Positions 8,144 to 17,027 of a DNA stretch of 28,121 nt are shown piece after piece (the stretch's first letter is position 1; every line of letters begins with the position of its first letter). The position numbers and the translations under genes were made by a program. Source of the DNA: Lachnospiraceae bacterium. Its GTDB lineage: Bacteria > Bacillota > Clostridia > Lachnospirales > Lachnospiraceae. The DNA lies in the NCBI GenBank assembly GCA_004556655.1, contig SFGF01000048.1:1-28121 (forward strand), written 5' to 3'. The notes below the pieces were generated by a model that saw only the letters and a list, made by a program, of their open reading frames with translations, was not told where the DNA came from and searched no databases.

Positions 8144-8926
8144 GTGTTTACAATGAAAAATTATGTGCAGGCGTCCAGTCTGGAAGAAGCCTACGCTTTG
8201 CGGAAAAAAAGCAAAAAGAATGTTATTCTGGGCGGGAATCTCTGGATGAAAATGGGATCTCGCAATATTATGACAGGGATTGATTTGTGCAGCCTTTCAC
8301 TGGACAGGTTGGAGGAGAATGAAAAAGAATATAAAATCGGATGTATGTGTACTCTCCGTGATCTGGAAGTGAATGAATCTTTGCAAAAAGAATTTAACGG
8401 AAGTTTTAAAGAGGCACTGAAGCATATTGTGGGTGTACAGTTTCGGAATACCGCTACAGTAGGCGGCAGTGTATTTCCGAGATTCGGTTTCTCGGATGTG
8501 CTGACAATTCTGGCAGCACTGGATACGAGTATTGAACTGTATCATGCCGGTCTAATTCCGATAAAAGAATTTATTGACAGGAAGCTGGATGATGATATTC
8601 TGGTGAATGTTGTGATCGGAAAGGACGGAAGAAAAGTTTCTTACCAGTCTCATCGAATGACAGAGACAGATTTTGCCGTTCTTACCTGTGCGGTTTCATG
8701 CAAAGACGGAAAGTATACAGTTGTATTGGGGGCGACACCGCATCGGGCACAGATTGTTGATTATGTGGAACTAGCTGATCCGAATGATGAGAAACAGCTG
8801 GAGACATTTCTTGATGCGATAGTGGAGCAGGTAAGATTTGGATCTAACATGAGAGGAAGCGCCGAATACAGAAAAGCGATCGCAAAGGTTTTAATCAAAA
8901 GAGCCATCGCAGAAATCAGTGAATAG
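8144..8926 (+). CDS. Molybdenum hydroxylase FAD-binding subunit
   Basis: The 260-residue FAD subunit of a xanthine dehydrogenase-family hydroxylase; it passes electrons between the 2Fe-2S subunit and the external acceptor. FAD-contact motifs are NVILGGNLWMKMG (26-38) and VQFRNTATVGGSV (98-110), followed by FGFSDVLTILAALD and a C-terminal CO dehydrogenase flavoprotein-type domain (FGSNMRGSAEYRK). The length is at the short end for the family and there is no extra Fe-S insertion. The GTG start at 8144 is chosen because AAGGAG ends 7 nt before it, while the ATG at 8153 is too far. About 80 bp separate it from the previous gene. Confidence 0.92.
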   Translation: MFTMKNYVQASSLEEAYALRKKSKKNVILGGNLWMKMGSRNIMTGIDLCSLSLDRLEENEKEYKIGCMCTLRDLEVNESLQKEFNGSFKEALKHIVGVQFRNTATVGGSVFPRFGFSDVLTILAALDTSIELYHAGLIPIKEFIDRKLDDDILVNVVIGKDGRKVSYQSHRMTETDFAVLTCAVSCKDGKYTVVLGATPHRAQIVDYVELADPNDEKQLETFLDAIVEQVRFGSNMRGSAEYRKAIAKVLIKRAIAEISE

Positions 8927-8940
8927 CAGAGGTGACGCAT

Positions 8941-9399
8941 ATGAAAATACAGGTATTGTTAAATGGGAAAAAAGTAGAAGCAGATATTAATCCCAATATG
9001 ATGCTTCTGGATTTTGTGCGCACACAGGGAATGAAGAGTGTGAAAAGAGGCTGTGATACAGGAAACTGTGGCCTATGTACGGTATGGCTGGATGATAAGC
9101 CGGTGCTCTCCTGCTCCACCCTGGCGGCAAGAGCAAATGGCAGAAGAGTAACCACACTGGAGGGTGTTCAAAAAGAGGCGGAGGAGTTTTCTGTATTTCT
9201 GGCAAAAGAAGGTGCTGATCAGTGCGGATTCTGCAGTCCGGGATTTATCATGGCAGTACTTGCTTTGAAAAGAGAGAATCCAAATCCTACAGCACAGGAG
9301 ATGAAAGAATATCTGGCGGGCAATCTTTGTCGTTGTACCGGATACCAGTCTCAGTACAGAGCTTTGGTAAAATATTTTGGCATCGAGGAGGAAATCTAG
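8941..9399 (+). CDS. Molybdenum hydroxylase 2Fe-2S subunit
   Basis: The 152-residue iron-sulfur subunit. The N-terminal plant-ferredoxin-type cluster is ligated by Cys38, Cys43, Cys46 and Cys58 (GCDTGNCGLC and SC), and the C-terminal helical-bundle cluster by Cys95, Cys98, Cys130 and Cys132 (QCGFCSPGF and LCRCTGY). All eight ligands are present. ATG 8941 is preferred over GTG 8932 because AGAGGTG is well placed before the ATG. It is separated from its neighbours by 14 bp and 1 bp, typical of a tightly coupled hydroxylase operon. Confidence 0.95.
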   Translation: MKIQVLLNGKKVEADINPNMMLLDFVRTQGMKSVKRGCDTGNCGLCTVWLDDKPVLSCSTLAARANGRRVTTLEGVQKEAEEFSVFLAKEGADQCGFCSPGFIMAVLALKRENPNPTAQEMKEYLAGNLCRCTGYQSQYRALVKYFGIEEEI

Positions 9400-9400
9400 T

Positions 9401-11695
9401 ATGGATAAAATGAAACACAGATACGTAGGGCAGCCGATAATAAAAAAAGACGCGAAAGCCCTCCTTTCCGGTAAGCCTGTCTATACAGACGATCTGGTGC
9501 CTGAAAATACGCTTACGGTGAAATTAAAAAGAAGTCCTCATGCATTTGCAAAAATTAAGAGCATTGATGTCTCAAAAGCTATGCTTGTACCCGGGATTGA
9601 AACAGTTCTGACTTACAAAGATGTGCCGCAGAACCGCTTTACTTTGGCTGGACAGACATTTCCGGAGCCGAGTCCCTATGACCGTCTGATTCTCGATGAA
9701 TATGTACGTTTTGTGGGGGATCCGGTTGCAATTATAGCCGGTAAGGATGAAGATTGTTGTTTGAAAGCTATGAAGCTTGTAAAAGTAGAGTATGAGGTAT
9801 TAGAGCCGATTCTTGATCTGAAACAATCTCTGGATAATCCGATTCTCATTCATCCGGAAGAGAATTATGTAGCACACGATGGTCAGGGTACAGATCAGAA
9901 GAGAAATCTCTGTGCCTCTCATGATGAGAGTGAAGGAGATGTGGAAAGTGTATTGGCATCCTGTGAGTATATTGTGGATGAACACTATCGCATCAAAGCT
10001 GTGAATCAGGCGATGATGGAACCATTTACGGCATACACCTCCATGGATCTTTATGGCCGGCTTCTGGTACAGAGCGCAACACAGATTCCTTTTCATGTTA
10101 GACGAATTGTCTCTCATGCTCTGAATATTTCCAAATCGCAGGTGAGAGTTGTAAAACCGAGAATCGGCGGTGGTTTTGGTGCAAAGCAGACAGCAGTCTG
10201 TGAGGTATATCCGGCTATTGTTACTTATCTGACCGGAAAACCGGCTCATCTGACATATACAAGGGAAGAATGTTTTATCAGCGGTTCACCTCGTCATGAG
10301 ATGGAAGTGCATATTCGGATCGGTGCTGATAAGACCGGAAAATTTAAAGCGGTTGATTTGTATACGCTGTCAAATACCGGAGCGTACGGAGAACACGGAC
10401 CGACAACAGTAGCACTTTCCGGAACGAAATCTCTCTCCATGTATTATGGATTTGAAGCACACCGGTTTGCTTATGATGTGGTTTATACCAATCGGTTGTC
10501 AGCAGGTGCATATCGCGGATATGGTGCGACACAGGGAATTTTTGCGCTGGAGTCAGCAGTCAATGAGCTTGCTCATAAAATGCATATGGATCCGTCCGTG
10601 CTCCGTGAAATGAATATGGTGCATGAGGGGAACAAATTTACACATTATTATGGGGAGACAGCTACTTCGTGTGCTTTGGATCGTTGCGTGGCAAAAGTAA
10701 AGGAAATGATCGACTGGGATAAAAAGTATCCTTGCTATGAAGTTGCTCCGAATAAAGTAAGAGCTGTCGGTATGGCCATGTCCATGCAAGGTTCCGGTAT
10801 CAGTAACTGTGATGTGGGAACGGTACAGCTTCGATTGAATGATGATGGTTTTTATACCTTGATGCTGGGATGTTCTGATATGGGAACCGGATGTGATACG
10901 ATACTTTCACAGATGGCAGCAGACTGTATGGGCTGTGATCTTGATAAAATTGTTGTGTATGGTGTAGATACGGACCAGTCTCCTTATGACAGTGGTTCCT
11001 ATGCTTCCAGTACAACCTATATTACGGGAATGGCAGTTGTAAAAACCTGTGAGATCATGACGAAAAAAATTATGAAAGCTGCCAGCGAGATCCTGGATAT
11101 TCCGAAAGATAATCTGACTTTTGACGGAGAACGAGTATTTTCCATAGAAGATGAAACTATAGGCATCACGCTTGCTGATCTGGTGACAAAGCTGCAGGCA
11201 GGAACCGGTGAAATTCTTTATGCGCAGGCTTCTCATACATCACCGGTGTCTCCGCCGCCGTTTATGGCAGGGGCAGCAGAAGTAGAGATCGATCTGGAAA
11301 CCGGTAAGGTTACTCCAATTGATTATGTAGCTTGTGTGGATTGCGGAACGGTAGTCAATTCAAATCTAGCAAGAGTGCAGACAGAAGGTGGGCTTGTACA
11401 GGGAATTGGCATGGCATTGTATGAAGATGTCCGTTATACAGAAAAAGGAAATATGATCAACCGTAACTTTATGCAGTATAAAATACCGACTCGTATCGAT
11501 ATGGGACAGGTTCGGGTGGAGTTTGAAGAAAGTTTTGAACCTTCAGGACCCTTTGGTGCAAAATCGATTGGTGAAGTTGTTATCAACACACCGGCACCTG
11601 CAATTGCAGATGCGGTATACAATGGAACCGGACTTCGTTTCCGGACCATGCCGATCACGGCTGAGAAAGTTTTTATGGGTTTGAAAAATAAATAA
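9401..11695 (+). CDS. Selenium-dependent molybdenum hydroxylase catalytic (molybdopterin) subunit
   Basis: The 764-residue catalytic subunit of the xanthine dehydrogenase family. Signatures include QAMMEPFTA, RIGGGFGAKQ (254-263), AGAYRGYGATQ (about 368-378), LGCSDMGTGCDT, and the C-terminal GAKSIGE with the presumed catalytic base Glu725. The reaction is hydroxylation of a heterocycle with water-derived oxygen; xanthine/hypoxanthine-type purines are likely given the permease and xpt around it, but substrate residues cannot be assigned with certainty. Selenium dependence is inferred from the selD-yedF-yqeB-yqeC neighbours; no UGA codon is used. ATG 9401 follows GAGGAGG at 9385-9391. An upstream TTG extension (9377) overlapping the previous gene is rejected. 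Confidence 0.93.
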   Translation: MDKMKHRYVGQPIIKKDAKALLSGKPVYTDDLVPENTLTVKLKRSPHAFAKIKSIDVSKAMLVPGIETVLTYKDVPQNRFTLAGQTFPEPSPYDRLILDEYVRFVGDPVAIIAGKDEDCCLKAMKLVKVEYEVLEPILDLKQSLDNPILIHPEENYVAHDGQGTDQKRNLCASHDESEGDVESVLASCEYIVDEHYRIKAVNQAMMEPFTAYTSMDLYGRLLVQSATQIPFHVRRIVSHALNISKSQVRVVKPRIGGGFGAKQTAVCEVYPAIVTYLTGKPAHLTYTREECFISGSPRHEMEVHIRIGADKTGKFKAVDLYTLSNTGAYGEHGPTTVALSGTKSLSMYYGFEAHRFAYDVVYTNRLSAGAYRGYGATQGIFALESAVNELAHKMHMDPSVLREMNMVHEGNKFTHYYGETATSCALDRCVAKVKEMIDWDKKYPCYEVAPNKVRAVGMAMSMQGSGISNCDVGTVQLRLNDDGFYTLMLGCSDMGTGCDTILSQMAADCMGCDLDKIVVYGVDTDQSPYDSGSYASSTTYITGMAVVKTCEIMTKKIMKAASEILDIPKDNLTFDGERVFSIEDETIGITLADLVTKLQAGTGEILYAQASHTSPVSPPPFMAGAAEVEIDLETGKVTPIDYVACVDCGTVVNSNLARVQTEGGLVQGIGMALYEDVRYTEKGNMINRNFMQYKIPTRIDMGQVRVEFEESFEPSGPFGAKSIGEVVINTPAPAIADAVYNGTGLRFRTMPITAEKVFMGLKNK

Positions 11696-11733
11696 TACGT
11701 GAAAAGAATTGGCATACGATAGGAGAAAATATT

Positions 11734-12315
11734 ATGAATTTTTTAGAGGAACGCATACAGAAAGACGGAATTGTAAAAGAAGGAAATGTTCTTAAAGTTG
11801 ACAGCTTTCTGAATCACCAGATGGATATTAAACTTTTCAGGCAGATGGGAGAAGAATGGAAACGGCGTTTTGCAGAAGCGAATATCAATAAGATATTAAC
11901 AATTGAAGCTTCCGGTATCGGGATTGCCTGTATCGCAGCTGAATATTTTAATGCCCCGGTTGTTTTTGCCAAGAAGTCAAAAAGTATTAATATAGAAGGA
12001 GATATGTATATTGCAGAAGTTGAATCCTTTACACATAAGTGTAAAAATCAGGTGATTGTTTCCAAAAAATTTCTGACTCCGGAGGATCATGTTCTGATTA
12101 TCGATGATTTTCTGGCTAACGGATGTGCTCTGCAGGGATTGATTTCCATTGTAGCACAAGCGGGAGCCACCCTGGAGGGTATCGGTATCGCCGTTGAAAA
12201 AGGATTTCAGCAGGGCGGCCGAGTAATTCGGAACCTGGGATATCATCTGGAATCTCTTGCCATCGTAGAAAGAATGGATGCCGAAACAGGAGAAATTATG
12301 TTCAGAGAACAATAG
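11734..12315 (+). CDS. xpt: Xanthine phosphoribosyltransferase
   Basis: A 193-residue cytoplasmic PRTase converting xanthine and PRPP to XMP, feeding GMP synthesis. The PRPP-binding motif is VLIIDDFLANGCA (120-132). Other matches to the Xpt family are the N-terminal FLEERIQKDG, DSFLNHQMD, ILTIEASGIGIA and VEKGFQQGGR. The length equals that of known Xpt proteins. It follows the hydroxylase by 38 bp with AGGAGA before the ATG and no terminator in between, so it is likely co-transcribed. In Bacilli xpt is usually under a purine riboswitch; there is no room for one here. Confidence 0.95.
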   Translation: MNFLEERIQKDGIVKEGNVLKVDSFLNHQMDIKLFRQMGEEWKRRFAEANINKILTIEASGIGIACIAAEYFNAPVVFAKKSKSINIEGDMYIAEVESFTHKCKNQVIVSKKFLTPEDHVLIIDDFLANGCALQGLISIVAQAGATLEGIGIAVEKGFQQGGRVIRNLGYHLESLAIVERMDAETGEIMFREQ

Positions 12316-12353
12316 GACAGACAGACCCTTGTCCTGCTCTCAAGAGTGAAAAA

Positions 12354-13877
12354 ATGACAGAAGAAAATCGTACTTATATCGCAATAGATCTCAAATCATT
12401 TTATGCTTCCGTAGAATGCGTAGAACGGGGACTGGATCCTATGACCACAAATCTTGTGGTGGCAGATGTGAGCCGCACAGTAAAGACCATCTGTCTTGCT
12501 GTGTCCCCTTCATTGAAAGCTTATGGTATACCGGGAAGAGCAAGATTATTTGAGGTCGTACAGAAGGTGAAAGAGGTAAATGAAATTCGACGCCGTCAGG
12601 CACCGGGAGGTGCTTTTAGCGGTTCTTCCAGCAATGATACGGAACTGAAGAAATCATCGGAACTGGCAGTTGACTATATTGCTGCACCTCCTCGTATGGC
12701 GTTTTATATGGAATACAGCTCCCGGATTTATAATATTTATCTGAAATATGTGGCACCGGAGGATATTCATGTGTATTCGATCGATGAGGTTTTTATTGAT
12801 GCAACGCAGTATCTTGAAATGCGGCATATATCCGCACATGAACTGGCCATGGAAATGATTCATGATGTTCTGAAAACTACAGGCATTACGGCGACCGCAG
12901 GTATTGGAACCAATCTATATCTGTGTAAAATTGCAATGGATATTGTGGCAAAGCATATAAAACCGGATAAAAATGGAGTTCGTATTGCAGAACTGGATGA
13001 AATGTCGTATCGCAGAATTCTATGGTCCCATCGTCCCATTACGGATTTCTGGCGGGTGGGACAAGGATATGCCAGGAAATTGGCAGAACATGGCATGTAT
13101 ACAATGGGCGATGTGGCAAGGTGTTCAGTAGGCAAACTAAATGCATATCATAATGAAGAATTATTATATAAACTTTTCGGTATCAATGCAGAACTTTTGA
13201 TTGATCATGCATGGGGCTGGGAGCCTTGTACCATTGCAGATGTGAAAGCCTATAAACCTGAGAATAACAGTGTTGGTTCCGGGCGGGTTCTTCCATGTCC
13301 TTATGATTTTGAAAAAGCACGGCTGATCGTACGGGAAATGGCAGATCTTTTGGCGCTGGATCTGGTGGACAGACATTTGCTGACAAACCAAATGGTACTG
13401 ACTGTGGGATATGATATGGAAAGTCTGCATGATAAAAATAAAGAGTACAAAGGGGAAGTGACAATTGACCGATATGGTCGTAAAATTCCAAAGCATGCTC
13501 ATGGCACAGTAAATCTGCACCATCGGACTTCCTCCGCAAAACAGATGATAGAAGAGATCCTGGCGTTATATGATCGGATTGTTGATCGTAAGTTACTGAT
13601 CAGGAGAATTTATCTCACGGTAAATCATGTGGTGGATGAAAGCGTTTCAGAAGAAAAGGAGACGTATGAACAGCTGGATTTGTTTACTGATTATACCGCA
13701 CAGCAAGAAGAGCGCAAAAAGGAAGAAGAGCAGCTTGAGAAAGAAAGAAAAATGCAGCAAGCGGTATTGAGTATTAAGAAAAAGTTTGGAAAAAATTCGA
13801 TTCTGAAAGGAACAAGTCTGGAAGAAGGAGCTATGACTATAAAAAGAAACGGTCAGATCGGGGGTCATAAAGCATAG
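12354..13877 (+). CDS. Y-family (UmuC/DinB-like) translesion DNA polymerase
   Basis: A 507-residue Y-family polymerase. Catalytic carboxylates are Asp12 (AIDLKSFYASVE) and Asp144-Glu145 (YSIDEVFID). The fingers/palm region is followed by little-finger sequence around 310-425. QLDLF at 440-444 is a canonical beta-clamp binding motif, followed by a highly charged helical stretch (about 450-470) and a basic tail. The family makes error-prone bypass synthesis at damaged DNA. The next gene is a YolD-like protein, the usual partner of UvrX/YqjW-type polymerases in Firmicutes. It starts 38 bp after xpt with only a weak ribosome site (AAGAGTG), and I see no clear LexA box or own promoter. Confidence 0.92.
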   Translation: MTEENRTYIAIDLKSFYASVECVERGLDPMTTNLVVADVSRTVKTICLAVSPSLKAYGIPGRARLFEVVQKVKEVNEIRRRQAPGGAFSGSSSNDTELKKSSELAVDYIAAPPRMAFYMEYSSRIYNIYLKYVAPEDIHVYSIDEVFIDATQYLEMRHISAHELAMEMIHDVLKTTGITATAGIGTNLYLCKIAMDIVAKHIKPDKNGVRIAELDEMSYRRILWSHRPITDFWRVGQGYARKLAEHGMYTMGDVARCSVGKLNAYHNEELLYKLFGINAELLIDHAWGWEPCTIADVKAYKPENNSVGSGRVLPCPYDFEKARLIVREMADLLALDLVDRHLLTNQMVLTVGYDMESLHDKNKEYKGEVTIDRYGRKIPKHAHGTVNLHHRTSSAKQMIEEILALYDRIVDRKLLIRRIYLTVNHVVDESVSEEKETYEQLDLFTDYTAQQEERKKEEEQLEKERKMQQAVLSIKKKFGKNSILKGTSLEEGAMTIKRNGQIGGHKA

Positions 13878-13888
13878 GAGATAACTTT

Positions 13889-14302
13889 ATGAATGATAGA
13901 AAGAATGAATATGAAGATATTTTATATCTGCCACATCACATTTCGGAAACGCATCCCCGGATGTCGATTGTGGACAGAGCAGCGCAGTTTTCTCCCTTCC
14001 AGGCATTGACTGGTTATGGTGATGTCATACGGGAGACCGCCAGATTTACTGACGCCAGAATGGAGCTGGATGAATATCGGAAGGCGGAGATCAATGAAAT
14101 GTTGCTGATGCTGCAGGAACAGTCAGAGCAATGTCCGATTATTACAGTTACGTATTTTGAGCCGGATGAAAAGAAAGACGGTGGTGCATATGTGACTGCT
14201 GTCGGCAGGGTGAAAAAGATAAAGCCAGATGAGCGGGAGATGGTACTGGAAGAGGGAACGATCGTACCGATCGATGAAATTGTCTCAATTATTAGTGAGT
14301 GA
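13889..14302 (+). CDS. YolD-like protein, partner of the Y-family polymerase
   Basis: A 137-residue soluble protein. The segment RMSIVDRAAQFSPFQALTGY near residues 24-43 matches the start of the YolD-like family, and the C-terminal half (ITVTYFEPDEKKDGGAYVT, VGRVKKIKPDERE, VPIDEIVSI) fits a small beta-rich fold. YolD-like genes lie next to Y-family polymerases in Firmicutes (yolD-uvrX, yqjX-yqjW in B. subtilis); their biochemical role is unknown to me. It begins 11 bp after the polymerase with TAGGAGAT as ribosome site, so the two form one operon. Confidence 0.8.
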   Translation: MNDRKNEYEDILYLPHHISETHPRMSIVDRAAQFSPFQALTGYGDVIRETARFTDARMELDEYRKAEINEMLLMLQEQSEQCPIITVTYFEPDEKKDGGAYVTAVGRVKKIKPDEREMVLEEGTIVPIDEIVSIISE

Positions 14303-14330
14303 CAGCTGCTGGTTCATGTGCTGCTACGAA

Positions 14331-14345
14331 ATGATAAATTATCAT
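14331..14345. promoter_or_regulatory. Small perfect palindrome before the flavin reductase gene
   Basis: ATGATAAATTATCAT is a perfect 15-bp dyad lying just before the ribosome site of the next gene, a position typical for an operator. It may be no more than AT-rich chance sequence. Confidence 0.3.
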
Positions 14346-14364
14346 AAATGGAGGAACGAGTGAA

Positions 14365-14922
14365 ATGAGAAAAAATTTTGGTGCAAAAGCGTACACTTAT
14401 CCACAGCCGGTATTGATTATTGCAAGTTATGATGAAAATGGAAATGCGGATGCCATGAATGCTGCATGGGGCGGTATCAGCGATGATAAGGAAATATCTA
14501 TGTGTCTTAGTGCCGAGCACAAGACTGTGAAAAATATCCTTGAGAGAAAAGCCTTTACGGTCAGTATGGGTGATGCAGCTCATGTGGAAGCCTGTGATTA
14601 TGTAGGTCTGGTTTCAGGCAATAAAGTGCCTGATAAACTGAAAAAGGCAGGCTTTACAATTACGAAAAGCGAATTGGTAGATGCACCGATCATCAATGAA
14701 CTGGCAGTTTGTGTAGAAGGTAGAATGATCAGCTACGACGAGAAAACCTGCCGGATGGTTGGAGAAATCGTGAATGTCAGTGTGGATGAGAGTGCAATGA
14801 CAGATGGAAAAGTGGATATTACAAAAGTGGCGCCAATTACCTTTGATCCTTTTAATAATGCTTATCATGTAATTGGTGAAAAGGTAGGAAATGCTTTTCG
14901 TGACGGAGTAAAATTAAAATAA
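14365..14922 (+). CDS. Flavin reductase-like (FMN-binding split barrel) protein
   Basis: A 185-residue protein of the flavin reductase/split-barrel family. Matching features are the N-terminal YPQPVLIIASYDENGNADAM, AAWGGISDDKEISMCLS, KNILERKAFTVSMG and the central DYVGLVSGNKVPDKL. Members bind FMN and act as flavin reductases or unassigned flavoproteins in anaerobes; no specific partner is encoded nearby. GGAGG lies upstream of the ATG. A terminator-like hairpin follows, so this is the last plus-strand gene before a convergent gene. Confidence 0.85.
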   Translation: MRKNFGAKAYTYPQPVLIIASYDENGNADAMNAAWGGISDDKEISMCLSAEHKTVKNILERKAFTVSMGDAAHVEACDYVGLVSGNKVPDKLKKAGFTITKSELVDAPIINELAVCVEGRMISYDEKTCRMVGEIVNVSVDESAMTDGKVDITKVAPITFDPFNNAYHVIGEKVGNAFRDGVKLK

Positions 14923-14937
14923 GGAAGAGCAATACGA

Positions 14938-14976
14938 AGAGCCGTTCGAAACTGCAGTCAGCAGTTGAACGGCTCT
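14938..14976. terminator. Probable bidirectional terminator between convergent genes
   Basis: AGAGCCGTTC at 14938-14947 pairs perfectly with 14967-14976, with an inner AACTGC/GCAGTT stem. The T-tract on the plus strand is short (ATTTT) and the minus-strand one weaker, but the position between the flavin reductase gene and convergent cstA supports a shared terminator. Confidence 0.7.
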
Positions 14977-15005
14977 CGATTTTCGCTTGGGATTATTAAT
15001 TTTTA

Positions 15006-16703
15006 TTATGCAGTAGCTTCCTTGCTGTCTGGTTTTTCAATCAGTTTCTTAATACCTTGAATGGCAACGATAACACCGAGGATCAGAAGCAGTACAGCGA
15101 AGACCAGCTGCAGAGTGTTTCCAAGACTCAGACCTGTTGTCATAAATGCTTTGGAAAGTTTAATAATTGTCATGGACAATGCGGTAAAGGTAACTGCCAT
15201 CATGAATCCCATAGGAATCCACAGCATACATCCCTGACGTTTTGTCTTTTTCAGAAATACTGCACAGGCAACCAGAGCCAGTACAGACAGCAGCTGGTTT
15301 GCAGAACCGAACAGCGGCCAGATTTCCGCGTATCCTACTTTAGCCAGCAGATAAGCCAGTACAAGAGTAATAACCGTAGCAAAATATTTGTTGGTTACTA
15401 CTTTTAAGAATGGGCTCATATTATTTTCATCAACAGAATCATCCATGAAAAATTCCTGGAAAGAAAGGCGGCCTACACGTGCAACTGAGTCCAGAGAGGT
15501 CAGGGCAAATGCAGAAACAGCCAGGTTGATCAGAGTAAATACCAGGGTATGAGGCAAGCCAAGTACGGTAAGGAAATTAGCGATTGCGCCTGCAAAAATC
15601 TGAGGCTGGGTTGTAAGACCCTGAGCAGCAGCTTCACCTTCAGCGAATGAAGCAACTGCGATCAGTGCAATGATCGCAAGCATACTTTCCATTAACATGG
15701 CACCGAAAGATACCGGAAGCATACTCTTTTCATTTTTTACCTGTTTGGAAGCAGTACCGGAGGATACCAGTGAATGGAAACCGGAAACAGCTCCGCAGGC
15801 GATGGTTACAAAAAGGATCGGGAACAGGTACTGTCCGTTCACATTAAAACCGTTAAACGCATTCAGATTACAGGAAGGATTTGCCACGAATACACCAATA
15901 ACAGCGCTGACGATCATAAAAATCAGCAAGTAGCTATTCAGGTAATCACGGGGCTGAAGCAGAGCCCATACCGGAACGACACAGGCAATCAGTACATAAG
16001 CGAAGATAATGATATGCCAGGTTTCGCGGGAAAGAAACATCGGGCAATTAAGACCAATAGCAACGGCAACTACCAGCATAACGATGGCGATTGCAGTGTT
16101 AATCCATTTGTTAAGTTTTCCATATTTCAGTATCATACCCAGAGCAACGGCTTCCAGAATGAAAAGCATGGAAGTTGTTGCAACGGAGCCGTTTGCTGCG
16201 ATTGTGCTGACTACACCGGCATCATCCGTGGCAAAACCGTTAAAAGTACCGGCTACAACGTCTGCAAATGCAGCGATAACCAGGATACAGAACAGCCAGC
16301 AGAATAATAGAAACAGTTTCTTTCCGAGTTTACCTATGTACTCTTCAATGATATATCCGATGGTACGTCCTTTATTTTTTACGGATGCATACATAGCGGC
16401 AAAGTCCTGAACTGCTCCAAAGAATACACCACCAATCAGAATCCATAACATAACAGGAAGCCATCCAAACATTGCAGCCTGAATAGGTCCGTTAATAGGA
16501 CCGGCTCCTGCGATGGATGCAAACTGATGACCAAATACTACGTTTGTATCAGCAGGTACATAATCAACTCCATCTTCTAATTCATAGGCAGGAGTTTTTG
16601 CGTTAGGGTCGATTCCCCATTTGTTTTGCAGATAACGCCCGTACAGAAGGTAAGCTCCTCCAAGTACAACGAGGGCAATTATCATCATTAAAATTCCACT
16701 CAT
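15006..16703 (-). CDS. cstA: CstA-family carbon starvation transporter (pyruvate/peptide)
   Basis: A 565-residue integral membrane protein of the CstA family, shorter than E. coli CstA (about 700 residues) and with about 14-16 hydrophobic segments. Family signatures are FGHQFASIAGAGPINGP near residue 57, GGVFFGAVQDFAAMYASV, VSGFHSLVSSGTASKQ and LTSLDSVARVGRLSFQEF. Characterised CstA/YjiY/BtsT proteins carry pyruvate, and peptide uptake has also been proposed. The start has AGAGGAAG upstream. It is preceded by a T-box leader, so expression should respond to an uncharged tRNA, which is notable for a carbon starvation protein. It is probably monocistronic. Confidence 0.93.
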   Translation of the reverse strand: MSGILMMIIALVVLGGAYLLYGRYLQNKWGIDPNAKTPAYELEDGVDYVPADTNVVFGHQFASIAGAGPINGPIQAAMFGWLPVMLWILIGGVFFGAVQDFAAMYASVKNKGRTIGYIIEEYIGKLGKKLFLLFCWLFCILVIAAFADVVAGTFNGFATDDAGVVSTIAANGSVATTSMLFILEAVALGMILKYGKLNKWINTAIAIVMLVVAVAIGLNCPMFLSRETWHIIIFAYVLIACVVPVWALLQPRDYLNSYLLIFMIVSAVIGVFVANPSCNLNAFNGFNVNGQYLFPILFVTIACGAVSGFHSLVSSGTASKQVKNEKSMLPVSFGAMLMESMLAIIALIAVASFAEGEAAAQGLTTQPQIFAGAIANFLTVLGLPHTLVFTLINLAVSAFALTSLDSVARVGRLSFQEFFMDDSVDENNMSPFLKVVTNKYFATVITLVLAYLLAKVGYAEIWPLFGSANQLLSVLALVACAVFLKKTKRQGCMLWIPMGFMMAVTFTALSMTIIKLSKAFMTTGLSLGNTLQLVFAVLLLILGVIVAIQGIKKLIEKPDSKEATA

Positions 16704-16737
16704 TATCTTTCTTCCTCTCTTTATGATAATTTATATA

Positions 16738-16985
16738 TAAAAAACGCCTTTGCAATCCATATGGACTGCAAAGGCGGAATTTTCCGTGGTACCACTTCGC
16801 TTGCTGCATAAAATACACAGCCACTTTACATCGTCAGATTAACGATTTCTTCTGTAACGTGAAGACTACGTCCTTGTCTACTGACATATCTGCGTTCAAA
16901 AGGATGCTCTGGGGTGATGGTACAAAAAGACTATCTGCCGCTTTTCACCGTCTGGCGGCTCTCTGTAATCAAGTTGCTTTCTGTT
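16738..16985 (-). promoter_or_regulatory. T-box riboswitch leader of cstA, specifier reads GUC (Val)
   Basis: On the minus strand the leader shows the T-box landmarks in order: GATTACAGAGAGCCG (16970-16956), CACCCCAGAGC, TTTTGAAC, AGTAGACAAGGACG, CGTTACAG, then the tRNA-acceptor binding core AAGTGGTACCACGGAA (about 16797-16782) and a strong terminator. The codon directly before AGTAG is GTC, the usual specifier position, which points to tRNA-Val; alternative registers cannot be fully excluded. Uncharged tRNA would stabilise the antiterminator and switch cstA on. Confidence 0.9.
16739..16776 (-). terminator. Regulated intrinsic terminator of the T-box leader
   Basis: Minus strand: CGCCTTTGCA starts a nearly perfect 16-bp stem closing as TGCAAAGGCG, with one G-U pair, followed by six T. 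Its 5' flank overlaps the T-box antiterminator region, as expected for alternative folding. Confidence 0.9.
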
Positions 16986-17027
16986 TTGTGTCCCCTTCAA
17001 GGCATGTCTGTTATTTAAGTCTCTTAT

